Below are positions 55,435 to 64,000 of a DNA stretch of 64,000 nt, piece by piece. The notes under the pieces are model-generated. The model was not told the origin of the DNA. It was given only the letters and a program-made list of their open reading frames with translations, and did no database searches. A program made the position numbers and the translations under genes. Origin of the DNA: CAYVVD01 sp964454975 (lineage in GTDB: Bacteria; Bacteroidota; Ignavibacteria; Kapaibacteriales; UBA2268); NCBI GenBank assembly GCA_964454975.1, contig CAYVVD010000002.1:1-64000 (forward strand), written 5' to 3'. Within the stretch, counting starts at the first letter, position 1, and the number at the start of each line of letters is the position of its first letter.

Positions 55435-56244
55435 TTATAATTGTGGTTTTTCAGCATAAACAGTTATAGAATATATTGGTGTTTCTTTTTGTTGATATTC
55501 CTTAGTTTCTTCATCGGAAACAAACATTTTAAGCGTCTCCTCAGGGAGGGTTATTGCCTTTTCTTTAACGATTTTGATATTATCAAATCCCTGATTTTGA
55601 ATAACCGAGATATACTCATCTCTCATTAGCGCTCCTGCAACGCACCCCGCATACATTTCAGCAGCATTTCGTATTTTTGCCGGCAATTCTCCTGTGAGCA
55701 CAATATCCGATACGCAGAAGCTGGCACCCGGCTTCATCACGCGGTGAATCTCTGCAAATGCCTTTTGTTTATCAGGAACCAGGTTCAGTACACAGTTGCT
55801 GATGATAACATCGGCTATGTTATCATCAAAGGGCATCTCCTCTATTTCGCCCTTAACAAAATCCACATTCTCATAGCCCAGTTTTAATTTGTTCTCATTC
55901 GCCTTTGCAAGCATTTCATCAGTAAAATCAAGCCCGATTAACTTACCATCCTCCCCAGTGAGCCTGCGTGCAACAAAAACATCATTCCCTGCACCCGAGC
56001 CCAGGTCAATCACTGTATCGCCTTTTTTGATATTCGCAAACTCTGTAGGAAGGCCACAGCCAAGGCCGAGGTCTGCATCAGCGTGATACCCCTCAATATT
56101 AGTGTATTCATCGGCCATGACTGAATAATCAAAAGAAACACCGCCTCCACAGCCGCAGCTTGTGTTGTTCACTTTTAGCCCTGCAAGGGCAATCTCGCCA
56201 TATTTCTTCCTGACCGTTTCCTTTATTTCTGCACTGTTGTTCAT
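55435..56244 (-). CDS. arsM: Arsenite S-adenosylmethionine methyltransferase
   Basis: 269 residues. Converts As(III) to methylated arsenicals. Class I SAM motif TVIDLGSGAGNDVF near residue 77. As-binding cysteines sit in conserved places: C30/C32 (SCGCGGG), C63 (GLGCGLP), C151 (SNCVLNL) and C201 (AGCVAGA). The ATG directly follows the stop of the permease gene, and arsC follows 11 bases later. Confidence 0.94.
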   Translation of the reverse strand: MNNSAEIKETVRKKYGEIALAGLKVNNTSCGCGGGVSFDYSVMADEYTNIEGYHADADLGLGCGLPTEFANIKKGDTVIDLGSGAGNDVFVARRLTGEDGKLIGLDFTDEMLAKANENKLKLGYENVDFVKGEIEEMPFDDNIADVIISNCVLNLVPDKQKAFAEIHRVMKPGASFCVSDIVLTGELPAKIRNAAEMYAGCVAGALMRDEYISVIQNQGFDNIKIVKEKAITLPEETLKMFVSDEETKEYQQKETPIYSITVYAEKPQL

Positions 56245-57132
56245 TTAATCCTCTATAAAAAACTGTATTAAATATCTGCCTGACACAAAAAGCAGGCATA
56301 CAAATAGAATCCATTTTATTATTCTCTCGGGGAAGTATTTCTGTGCCCGTGCACCAAAATACATTCCTGCCAGGCCTCCGATTCCAAAGGTTAAACCAAG
56401 CAACCAGTCCGGCGCGATGTTTTCCGCAGGGTAGATTAGTGCCAGTGCCTGGAATACCAATACCGCGATTATTGATGTCGCGAAAGTAGCAAAAAGCGAT
56501 GCTCCCGCAACTAGTGCCACCGGTATATTATAGAATGCCACGATATATGGCGCGAGTATCGCACCTCCGCCAATACCGTATATCCCTCCAGCAATCCCAA
56601 CAACAAAGCTGATAAGCATCAGGCTGATATTGTTGATTTTGTAGATGATACCCTCAAACACAAAAACAACCGATGCAGCCTTTTTCTCTTGAATACTGAC
56701 ATCCTTTATGTTAAAATCGGCTTTTGCCCGCTGCTTTTTTGCAAGCACACCCTTTAGAAGCCGTATTGCAATATAGAGCAGCACAAAACCTGCAAAGAAC
56801 TTGAACTGCACAGGGTCCGGCAGATATTTAACACGGATAACAGCGCCGAGCACAACTCCGGGCATTGTACCAATTACAATCAGCCATGCCAGCAACCAGA
56901 ACATTTTATTCTGGCGGGCATAGCTCACAACACCGCCGGGGATACCCACTACATTGTAGAGCTGGTTGGTGGCGCTTACCTGGGGCGCAGCATCACCAAG
57001 CAATGCAATTTGTATAGGAAGCAGGAGGAATGCCCCCGAGAGGCCTCCCATAGATGTAAAGAACGAAACGATAAAAGTAATAGCCGGGGCGAATGCGTAA
57101 ATCACCCACTCGTGTTCGATTTCAATTAACAT
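56245..57132 (-). CDS. TauE/SafE-family permease
   Basis: 295 residues, about eight membrane helices. The family repeats are visible as GGLSGAFLLLPIQI and GIYGIGGGAILAPYI, with FGARAQKYFPERIIKW near the end. TauE/SafE proteins export sulfite or organosulfonates. No arsB or acr3 pump is present in this operon, so this permease occupies the place of an arsenic exporter; that role is inference. Stop and arsM start are immediately adjacent (TAA then ATG). Confidence 0.88.
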   Translation of the reverse strand: MLIEIEHEWVIYAFAPAITFIVSFFTSMGGLSGAFLLLPIQIALLGDAAPQVSATNQLYNVVGIPGGVVSYARQNKMFWLLAWLIVIGTMPGVVLGAVIRVKYLPDPVQFKFFAGFVLLYIAIRLLKGVLAKKQRAKADFNIKDVSIQEKKAASVVFVFEGIIYKINNISLMLISFVVGIAGGIYGIGGGAILAPYIVAFYNIPVALVAGASLFATFATSIIAVLVFQALALIYPAENIAPDWLLGLTFGIGGLAGMYFGARAQKYFPERIIKWILFVCLLFVSGRYLIQFFIED

Positions 57133-57268
57133 AATTTCTTATTGCAATATGTCATTCACGCAAAAAGGGAAATTCATAAGCCATTTTTTCTATTAGTTAC
57201 AACTTTCACCATTCACGCTCTTCAGATATCATCATCGAATAATAAAACTTACTTCGCCATCCCTCGAA

Positions 57269-57625
57269 TTATAGCTTTATATTGCATATCTGGTTCCTGT
57301 CAAGCTTTCCGAGGAGTTCCCTATCCCTTTGAACAGGTTCTTCCTCGTTGAACCATACAGGCAGAAATGCCGTAATCTGGTTTTTAATCAATGATTCACC
57401 GTTTCGGTTAAGGCTGTAATACACCCATTTACCATTTTTTGTGCTGTTAATAAACCCGGCGTACCGAAGCACGGAAAGGTGCTTGGAGACAGTGGAAACA
57501 GCAAGCTGCAGAGCTTCGGTCAGCTCGCAGACGCACAGACTGCGTTGCTCCAGCATCTTTAGGATACGGATGCGGTTAGGATCCGCAAGCGCTTTGAATA
57601 TTTTAACAGTTTCTTCCATTATCAT
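57269..57625 (-). CDS. arsR: ArsR/SmtB-family repressor
   Basis: 118 residues. Winged-helix metalloregulator with FKALADPNRIRILKML and the metal-binding CVCEL motif at about 31-35 in the alpha-3 helix, which in ArsR proteins senses As(III)/Sb(III). The recognition helix is AVSTVSKHLSVLRYAGF. An ATG two codons later is an alternative start. It is separated from the permease gene by 136 bases but reads in the same direction. A palindrome overlapping its start codon is the likely operator. Confidence 0.93.
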   Translation of the reverse strand: MIMEETVKIFKALADPNRIRILKMLEQRSLCVCELTEALQLAVSTVSKHLSVLRYAGFINSTKNGKWVYYSLNRNGESLIKNQITAFLPVWFNEEEPVQRDRELLGKLDRNQICNIKL

Positions 57626-57643
57626 TTCGCTATATTGCGAAAT
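57624..57643. promoter_or_regulatory. Predicted ArsR operator
   Basis: Perfect inverted repeat atttcgc-tatatt-gcgaaat, 7-bp arms with a 6-bp spacer, overlapping the arsR ATG (57623-57625) and its immediate upstream sequence. Position and dyad symmetry fit an autoregulatory ArsR site. Confidence 0.65.
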
Positions 57644-57710
57644 ATAATAGAAGGAATTAAGAATTACAAGGGGGAAGTATTATAATTTTAAAGATAATTT
57701 AATAATAGAC

Positions 57711-58113
57711 TCAAATCACAGAAAATTCAGTCAAGCCTTCTTCTTTCCTGCTCCAGGGAATTTGCTTGATTTCATAATTTTGGAGTTCATCCAAAGCCTC
57801 AGTTGAAATTTCATATTCTCTATCATTATAAAAATCATAGTTTCTTGTATTAACTTTACAGTTTTCATTTATATCATAAATTGTAATCAATATGAGCAGG
57901 AATTTGCAGGGCTTCATTACGTTCCTGTCTTCTGGTGGTCAAATCAGTATTTAGCCGAGCTAACGATCCTCTGAACGTATCTACCATTGGCAGGTAGTCC
58001 GGCTCTTCCTGAATATCATCGTCATCTCCTCCTCCAAAACCATAATTGAATTTCATGGGTTCAGTGGGTTCTTTCTGAATTGCAGAGTTGAGTTTTATGT
58101 GTGGTTTCTTCAT
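57711..58113 (-). pseudogene. Remnant of a frameshifted gene, possibly an S8-peptidase N-terminus
   Basis: The frame from ATG 58113 runs 79 residues: MKKPHIKLNSAI, a FNYGFGGGDDDD stretch, then LARLNTDLTTRRQERNEAL and QIPAHIDYNL before a TGA at 57874. A second frame overlapping it by 44 bases continues with YDINENCKVNTRNYDF to a TGA at 57711. They join with a one-base shift near 57880, as if one ~130-residue protein had been broken. The PHIKL start and RNE...IPAHIDY end remind me of the N-terminus of Y4bN-type subtilisin-like peptidases, but the catalytic domain is absent. Remnant of a larger deleted gene or a small unknown protein; low confidence in family. Confidence 0.45.
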
Positions 58114-58155
58114 TTTTATAGTACTTTTTTGAATACTACATAAATTCCCTTCTAT

Positions 58156-61100
58156 CTACATCCCCCGCCTATACTTGCCGCCTATTTCGTATAGAACTTC
58201 GGTTATCTGCCCCATAGAAGCATGTTCTACTGTGTTGAGCAGTTCGGCGAAGATATTGCCATTTGTAAGGGCTACTTCACGCAGGCGCTGGAGAGATGCA
58301 GCTACTTCGTCATTGTGTTCATTATGGAACCGCTCGAGGTTGTCAAGGATTTGTTTTTTCTCTTCCTCGCTCGCGCGCGTGATGTGCATGTTGTCATAGG
58401 GGCTTTCGGCATTTTCGTTGATATAAGTATTCACACCGATAATCGGGTACTCTCCGGTCTGCTTCTTAAACTCGTAGTACATAGACTGTTCCTGTATCTT
58501 TGAGCGTTGGTACTGCATTTCCATCGCGCCGAGTACACCTCCGCGGCGGGAGATGTGTTCAAATTCCTGCATCACGGCTTCTTCTACCATGTCTGTAAGA
58601 AGTTCTATTATGAATGAGCCCTGGTTGGGATTCTCGTTTTTGAGCATCCCGTATTCCTGAGCGAGTATCATCTGGATTGCCATAGAGCGGCGGACGGATT
58701 CCTCAGTCGGTGTGGTGACCGCTTCGTCATAGGAGTTGGTATGGAGCGAATTGCAGTTGTCGTAGTAGGCAATCAGCCCCTGCAATGTAGTGCGGATGTC
58801 GTTGAAATCAATCTCTTGTGCGTGGAGCGAACGGCCTGATGTCTGGATATGATACTTCAGCTTCTGGCTGCGCTCATTAGCGCCATATTTGTCGCGCATG
58901 GCAACAGCCCATATCCTGCGAGCCACCCTGCCGATTACGGAGTATTCAGGGTCCATGCCGTTCGAAAAAAAGAATGAGAGGTTTGGTGCAAAGTCATCAA
59001 TTTTCATTCCGCGTTTGATGAAATATTCAACGTAGGTAAATCCGTTGGCGAGTGTGAATGCAAGTTGTGTTACAGGGTTTGCACCTGCCTCAGCGATGTG
59101 ATAGCCGCTAATGCTCAAAGAATAATAGTGCCTTATTTTATTAATCGAAAGGAATTCCTGCAAGTCGCCTATCATCTTCATGGCAAAGTCAATCGAGAAA
59201 ATGCATGTATTCTGCCCCTGGTCTTCTTTAAGCATGTCTGCCTGTACCGTGCCGCGAAGTCTGCAGAATGTATCCAGCTTGAGATTTTGCTTTTCTTCAT
59301 CGCTTAATGCTTTCCCTTTCGCCTCGGCTTTTGCAAACTCCCTTTTGTAAGCAGTGATGAAGTAGAAGGCTACCATTATCGGCGCCGGAGCATTAATTGT
59401 CATTGAAACTGATGTTAGAGGATCTGTCAGGTCGAAACCGTCGAGAAGCATATCCATATCATTGACATTGCAGACTGAAACACCTGCTTCGCCGATTTTA
59501 CCGTAAATATCCGGCTTGTATGAAGGGTTCTCGGCATATAGAGTTATTCCGTCGAATGCCACAGAAAGCCGCTTTGACTTATCTCCTTCGCTCAGATAAT
59601 GGAAGCGCTTGTTTGTTCGCTCCGGACCGCCTTCGCCTGCAAACTGACGTTTGGGATCTTCGGTAGTGCGTTTGAACGGGAAAACACCGGCAGTAAACGG
59701 GAATGTACCAGGAACATTCTCCTTGTAAAGAAATTTTACAAGCTCGCCCCAAGAGTCATATTGCGGCATAGCAACTTTTGGAATTTTTGTACCCGAGAGG
59801 CTCTCGTGGTAGAGCTTCATTTGATATTCTTTACCCTGGATTGTATAAATCAGTTCATCCTGCTCGTAAGTGGATTTGCATTCATCCCATTCATTGAGCA
59901 TCTTTTGCGTTTCTGGCTTTAGACTGTTCCAGTATTCATCAAATTTGTCGCTAAGTGTCGCCGATGTACCTTCGTCAACAAGGCTCGATGACAGCTTGAG
60001 TGATTGGGCTTTCATTGCTTTTTTGGCTTCGCTTTCTGCCCTTCTGTGGTAATTCCTGACTGTATCAGAGATTTCGGAAAGATAATTTATCCGGTTATTC
60101 TCTATAAGGCCAAAATCACGGTTCAGGCTGGTATCCAGCTTTGAGATTAGCTCGTCATCAGCACCATAATCTGAATCGAAGCGTTCCCTCAGTTTATTTA
60201 GCAAATCTTTGAAAAGCCTGTTGACACCGGTATTATTAAATTGATTGCTGATTGTTGCGTAAACAGGCAAATCCTGATCTTCCAGTGACTTGGATTTATC
60301 GGCCTTAACACCGCGAGTGCGGATGTAATTTATGAGCACTTCGCGAAACGCATCCTCTGAGCCGCGCTTTTCAAATTTGTTGATTACTGTGTAATCGGCT
60401 ATGTCAAGCATATCAATTTTTTCAAGCTGGCTTGGAGCACCAAATTCGGCGGTCATAACATAAATTGATTCGTCGCTTATGTCTGCAACGCGGCTGTCAC
60501 CCTGGCCAATACCGCTTGTTTCAACAATAATAATGTCGAACCCGCAGGATCTAAGCACACTTATAGAATCCCTGATTCCTTTGCTTAATTCCTGGGCGCT
60601 GTGCCTTGTTGCAAAACTTCTAAAATATACTCTGTCGCCATAAATCTGGTTGTAGCGTATCCTGTCGCCGAGGAGAGCCCCGCCCGTGCGGCTTTTAGTC
60701 GGATCCACCGCGAGTATGCCAATATTGACATCTTTTGTAAAATTGATGAACCTGCCTATTATTTCATCAATCATCGAACTTTTGCCACTACCGCCGGTAC
60801 CTGTAATTCCTACAACGTGGGATTTCTTTTTGTCATTTTCACTATATAACTTCCTGAGTGGATTTAAAAGCTCATCGTCGTCAACGTGGGATTCGAGGAA
60901 TGTCAGCTGTCGAGCAATCGAAAAATGGTTACCCGGTTTATTATTCAAAATGACATCTTCGGTCATCTTGTATAATTCACCATTATAACTCGATTTATAT
61001 TCATTAATCCTGGAAACTATGTCATCAGCAATACCATCTATACCTATCTTCTGTCCGTCAACAGCATGATACAGTTTTGCAACCCCATATTTCTCCAATT

Positions 61101-61407
61101 CACCAATTTCACGTGGAAGAATAACACCCCCACCACCGCCGAATACCATTATATGAGATGAATTCTCATCCTTCAACAGATCAATGATGTATTTAAAATA
61201 TTCGTTGTGGCCCCCCTGGTAAGAACTTATTAAAATAGCATCAGCATCTTCCTGGACTGCTACTTTCACAACTTCATCAACGGATCTGTTATGGCCAAGG
61301 TGTATAACCTCGGCTCCTCTTTTTTGCAATAAGCGGCGGAACAAATTAATTGAAACGTCGTGGCCGTCAAAAAGGGCTGCTGCTGTAACTACACGGACTG
61401 GTGTCAT
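58156..61407 (-). CDS. icmF: Fused isobutyryl-CoA mutase IcmF
   Basis: 1083 residues. Interconverts isobutyryl-CoA and n-butyryl-CoA with coenzyme B12. Order: cobalamin-binding domain at the N-terminus (DGHDVSIN with the cobalt-ligand His16, then SSYQGGHNEYF), a MeaB-like GTPase chaperone (P-loop GTGGSGKS at 203-210), and the mutase barrel (GVFPFKRTTEDP, FAGEGGPERTNKRF, SISGYHIAEAGANPVTQLAF). The Gln in NPVTQ is the residue I associate with isobutyryl rather than pivalyl substrates. Neighbouring acyl-CoA dehydrogenases support branched-chain acyl-CoA turnover. Confidence 0.93.
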   Translation of the reverse strand: MTPVRVVTAAALFDGHDVSINLFRRLLQKRGAEVIHLGHNRSVDEVVKVAVQEDADAILISSYQGGHNEYFKYIIDLLKDENSSHIMVFGGGGGVILPREIGELEKYGVAKLYHAVDGQKIGIDGIADDIVSRINEYKSSYNGELYKMTEDVILNNKPGNHFSIARQLTFLESHVDDDELLNPLRKLYSENDKKKSHVVGITGTGGSGKSSMIDEIIGRFINFTKDVNIGILAVDPTKSRTGGALLGDRIRYNQIYGDRVYFRSFATRHSAQELSKGIRDSISVLRSCGFDIIIVETSGIGQGDSRVADISDESIYVMTAEFGAPSQLEKIDMLDIADYTVINKFEKRGSEDAFREVLINYIRTRGVKADKSKSLEDQDLPVYATISNQFNNTGVNRLFKDLLNKLRERFDSDYGADDELISKLDTSLNRDFGLIENNRINYLSEISDTVRNYHRRAESEAKKAMKAQSLKLSSSLVDEGTSATLSDKFDEYWNSLKPETQKMLNEWDECKSTYEQDELIYTIQGKEYQMKLYHESLSGTKIPKVAMPQYDSWGELVKFLYKENVPGTFPFTAGVFPFKRTTEDPKRQFAGEGGPERTNKRFHYLSEGDKSKRLSVAFDGITLYAENPSYKPDIYGKIGEAGVSVCNVNDMDMLLDGFDLTDPLTSVSMTINAPAPIMVAFYFITAYKREFAKAEAKGKALSDEEKQNLKLDTFCRLRGTVQADMLKEDQGQNTCIFSIDFAMKMIGDLQEFLSINKIRHYYSLSISGYHIAEAGANPVTQLAFTLANGFTYVEYFIKRGMKIDDFAPNLSFFFSNGMDPEYSVIGRVARRIWAVAMRDKYGANERSQKLKYHIQTSGRSLHAQEIDFNDIRTTLQGLIAYYDNCNSLHTNSYDEAVTTPTEESVRRSMAIQMILAQEYGMLKNENPNQGSFIIELLTDMVEEAVMQEFEHISRRGGVLGAMEMQYQRSKIQEQSMYYEFKKQTGEYPIIGVNTYINENAESPYDNMHITRASEEEKKQILDNLERFHNEHNDEVAASLQRLREVALTNGNIFAELLNTVEHASMGQITEVLYEIGGKYRRGM

Positions 61408-61502
61408 AATTGCATTCTGATTTTATTTAAAACAACTTTTAACTTAACAAAGACGGAGGAATTATCAAATATAATGTGCTGATGTGATTATAGAGGTTGT
61501 CA

Positions 61503-61521
61503 TTCCCAACTTGATTGGGAA
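61503..61521. repeat. Short palindrome, possible REP-like unit
   Basis: ttcccaa-cttga-ttgggaa, a 7-bp dyad in a context (gtcattcccaacttgattgg) that resembles small dispersed palindromes in Bacteroidota genomes. Only one copy is seen here, so its repetitive nature is inference. Confidence 0.4.
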
Positions 61522-61566
61522 CTGCTAAAATAAAGTTTTGTTGAATTTGGAAAATTAACATAAAGC

Positions 61567-61612
61567 AGGGGCAGTTCGCTGGCATAGCCTTCCCTCCGGG
61601 AGAACTGCCCCT
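61567..61612. other. 11-bp inverted repeat, probable transcript end hairpin
   Basis: aggggcagttc (61567-61577) pairs with gaactgcccct (61602-61612) across a 24-base loop. It lies between an acyl-CoA dehydrogenase and icmF, both on the minus strand. Neither side has a strong T-run, so a terminator role is possible but not certain. Confidence 0.45.
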
Positions 61613-61695
61613 ATATTTACAGATAATAAAATAATTATGTAAAGATGCCTAATGCCTTTTTCTCAGGTATGACATGATATTTGCCGGACTAACGA

Positions 61696-62835
61696 CTATT
61701 TCAATAAACTCCTTGATATTACCAATCGCTGTATTTCGCTTGTTCCTTCATAGAGTTCTGTGATTTTCGCATCGCGGTAATAACGCTCTACTTTGAAATC
61801 TTCAGTATAGCCATAACCGCCGTGAATCTGAATTGCTTTGTTAGCACAATACATACATACTTCTGATGCTTTAAGCTTAGCAATAGCAGAATCTGTGGAG
61901 TAGTTCAGGCCCTTGTCTTTCATTGAGGAGGCCTTCCATGTTAGCATCCATGCAGCATTGTATTCAACCCACATATCTGCTATCATCCACTGTATTGCCT
62001 GGAAATTAGCAATCGGCTGATCAAACTGATGTCTTTCCTTTGAATATTTAATTGCATCTTCGATAGAAGCGCGTGCGATTCCAAGAGCCTGTGAAGCAAT
62101 ACCAAGCCTTCCACCGTCAAGTGTAATCATTGAGACTTTAAACCCTTTGTTCAGCTCACCCAGCATATTTTCTTTAGATACATGTACATTCTCGAGTATT
62201 ATCTCTGCAGTCGAGGATGATTTAATACCAAGTTTTTTCTCAATCTTACCTAAGCTATAGCCCGGTGTGTCTTTTTCAACTATGAATGCAGTTACACCAC
62301 GTGTTTTTTGTCCCGGTTCTGTGGATGCAATTAAAATAAAGACATCAGCTTCCTTGCCATTCGTTGCGAAAATTTTTGAGCCGTTAAGCACCCATTCGTC
62401 ACCATCAAGCACCGCGGTTGTTTTTGTTGCGCCTGCGTCGGAGCCTGCACCGGATTCTGTTAATGAAAAACTCCCGATTTTTCTGCCTGAAAGTAAGTCA
62501 GGAAGGAATTTTTGCTTTTGTTCTTCTGTGCCAAACCGGAAAATCGGGTCACAAACAAGCGAGGAGTGCGCAGAAAGAATTACTCCTGTTGAAGCGCAGA
62601 CACGAGAAATTTCCTCAACAGCCAACATGTACGAGACAAAATCCATACCGGCACCGCCATACTCCACAGGGTAAGCAATTCCCATAAGCCCAAGCTCGCC
62701 CATTTCCTTCACTATGTCTTCCGGGAACAAATGATTCCGTTCATTTTCCGATGCCACCGGTTCAATTCTGTCTTTCGCAAATTTCCGCACCATGTCGCGC
62801 AGCATCAACTGTTCCTCTGTCAATAAAAAATCCAT
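61696..62835 (-). CDS. Short/branched-chain acyl-CoA dehydrogenase
   Basis: 379 residues, FAD-dependent. Signatures: FSLTESGAGSDAGATKTTA near residue 125, EKKLGIKSSSTAEI near 195, HQFDQPIANFQAIQWMIADM near 262 and the catalytic Glu in ITELYEGTSEIQRLVI near 365, placing it with butyryl-CoA-type dehydrogenases. GGAG precedes the ATG. Divergent from a second acyl-CoA dehydrogenase; 288 bases upstream of it in the other direction lies icmF, suggesting a shared role in short or branched acyl-CoA oxidation. Confidence 0.93.
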   Translation of the reverse strand: MDFLLTEEQLMLRDMVRKFAKDRIEPVASENERNHLFPEDIVKEMGELGLMGIAYPVEYGGAGMDFVSYMLAVEEISRVCASTGVILSAHSSLVCDPIFRFGTEEQKQKFLPDLLSGRKIGSFSLTESGAGSDAGATKTTAVLDGDEWVLNGSKIFATNGKEADVFILIASTEPGQKTRGVTAFIVEKDTPGYSLGKIEKKLGIKSSSTAEIILENVHVSKENMLGELNKGFKVSMITLDGGRLGIASQALGIARASIEDAIKYSKERHQFDQPIANFQAIQWMIADMWVEYNAAWMLTWKASSMKDKGLNYSTDSAIAKLKASEVCMYCANKAIQIHGGYGYTEDFKVERYYRDAKITELYEGTSEIQRLVISRSLLK

Positions 62836-63051
62836 AACAAACTCCGCTTATTTTCTTAAAAATTGAGTTTGAATATAGGAAAAAAAGCTCTTTGTTTTAA
62901 GTAAATTTCGATTATCTTTAGGATTATAGCGTGATTCCGTATTCATATTTAATTATTTGGATAATCAACCGGTATCACTTTGCGGAATAAAATCCGTCAT
63001 AAATAATCAAATATAGATTGCTATAACCACGAAATGACGGAGTGTTGCAAT

Positions 63052-64000
63052 GTCATTAAACCGAAATTTAAGTGAAAACCAGGTCTTATTACGTGAAACT
63101 GTCAGGAAATTTGCAGAAGAAGTAATCAAGCCAAAAGCCGGCGAAGTAGAAGAAAAAGAAGAGTTTTCATACGAACTCACTAAGCAAATGGCTGAAATGG
63201 GCTTCCTCGGGGCCTATATTCCTCCTGAATATGGAGGCAGCGGCCTCGATTATGTGTCTTACATCATTTTAGTCGAAGAAATTGCACGGATTGACGGCTC
63301 ACAGGCTGCTACAGTTGCAGCCCATAACTCATTAGGCATCGGGCCGGTTTATTACTTTGGCAACCAGGCACAAAAGGAAAAATACCTGCCACAATTAGCA
63401 TCCGGCAGACTATGGGGCTTTGGCCTAACTGAACCTGAAGCAGGCTCAGACGCAGGAAATACCCAGACTACTGCTGTCAAAAATGATGAAGATTGGCTAA
63501 TCAACGGGGCGAAAATATTCATCACTAATGCATCTACCGATATTACACTTGGCTCGACTGTACTTGCAGTATCAGGTAATTTAAATGAAGAGAAAAAGGA
63601 AATGACCTGCTTTATTGTGGAGCAGGGTTCTTCTGGATTTGAAGCAAGGGAAATGCATGGCAAGATGATGTGGCGCGGGTCGAACACTTCAGAATTATTT
63701 TTTGAAGATGTTAAGGTTGGCGACGATGCAATTCTCGGCAAACGCGGCGATGGTTTTCATCAAATGCTTGCCACACTTGACAAAGGCAGGCTCTCCATTG
63801 CAGCAATGGGACTTGGGCTGGCGCAAGGCGCATTTGACCTTGCAATGAAATATTCTAAAGAGCGTAAAACATTTGGCAAACCAATTTCCCACTACCAGGC
63901 AAATTCGTTTAAGCTTGCAGACATTGAAATGGGAATCCAGCTTGCCCGCACTTATCTCTATGATGTTTGCCGTATGGCTGACAAGGGAGAGAAGATTACA
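63052..64000 (+). CDS. Acyl-CoA dehydrogenase, 3' end outside the window
   Basis: The frame is open from ATG 63052 (GGAG eight bases upstream) to the right edge, 316 codons. Family motifs are FGLTEPEAGSDAGNTQTTA near residue 120, FITNASTDITLG near 163, the MMWRGSNTSELFFEDV segment near 213, and KERKTFGKPISHYQAN near 280. The missing C-terminus holds the expected catalytic Glu. It differs from the neighbouring dehydrogenase enough to be a separate paralogue. Transcribed divergently from it. Confidence 0.93.

Noticed and set aside
61567..61612. Integron attC site
   Set aside because: Only one imperfect hairpin, no core-site motifs and no integrase or cassette array.

Overview
The window looks like a chromosome segment of a Bacteroidota/FCB-group bacterium, probably from the Kapabacteria-Ignavibacteria side. 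This is inference from gene content: type IX secretion (T9SS) C-terminal sorting domains, a PorV-like barrel, a fused isobutyryl-CoA mutase (IcmF), a KamA-type radical SAM enzyme, many OmpA/beta-barrel proteins and moderate AT content. Several genes have clear AGGAG-type ribosome binding sites, unlike classical Bacteroidia. No rRNA, CRISPR array, integrase or transposase was seen.

Layout. 1-8 kb: the tail of a two-repeat protein, tRNA-Lys, dxs, an OmpA-family protein, a small barrel and a sensor-kinase-like protein that has lost its catalytic residues. 8-19 kb: a giant alpha-2-macroglobulin overlapping pbpC, a quinone oxidoreductase, and a divergent phosphofructokinase coupled to a small lipoprotein. 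18.6-26.8 kb: housekeeping genes (HD-GYP, receiver domain, holA, proS, PHP phosphatase, trmD/rimM) and a pair made of an iodotyrosine-deiodinase-like flavoprotein and NDH-2. 26.8-29.6 kb: an AT-rich insertion flanked by 153-bp direct repeats of the 3' end of dtd; it carries a divergent Lgt, a lipoprotein and a Cys-rich exported protein. 29.5-40.3 kb: dtd, a PEP-synthase-like ATP-grasp protein, mrdA (PBP2), a lipoprotein with seven Cys-rich repeats, a lysine-2,3-aminomutase-family enzyme, a GT9 glycosyltransferase, a STAS protein and an isolated nuoC.

40.5-50.3 kb is a T9SS cargo and envelope region: secreted proteins with sorting domains (one frameshifted, one reduced to its sorting domain), a Cys-rich exported protein, a 105-bp direct repeat bracketing three of these genes, then an operon of an AMIN/TPR-like membrane protein, a short sorting-domain protein, PorV and a TrmH methyltransferase. 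50.6-54.6 kb: MscS overlapping a duplicated GT2-TPR glycosyltransferase. 54.7-57.7 kb: an arsenic operon (arsR, TauE/SafE permease, arsM, thioredoxin-type arsC with an N-terminal export signal) with a palindromic operator at the arsR start codon. 57.7-64 kb: a decayed gene remnant, icmF and two divergent acyl-CoA dehydrogenases, consistent with branched-chain acyl-CoA degradation.

The best candidates for something undescribed are the dtd-flanked Lgt/lipoprotein/Cys-rich cassette, the parallel repeat-flanked T9SS cassette, the pseudo-histidine kinase, and the seven-repeat Cys lipoprotein.
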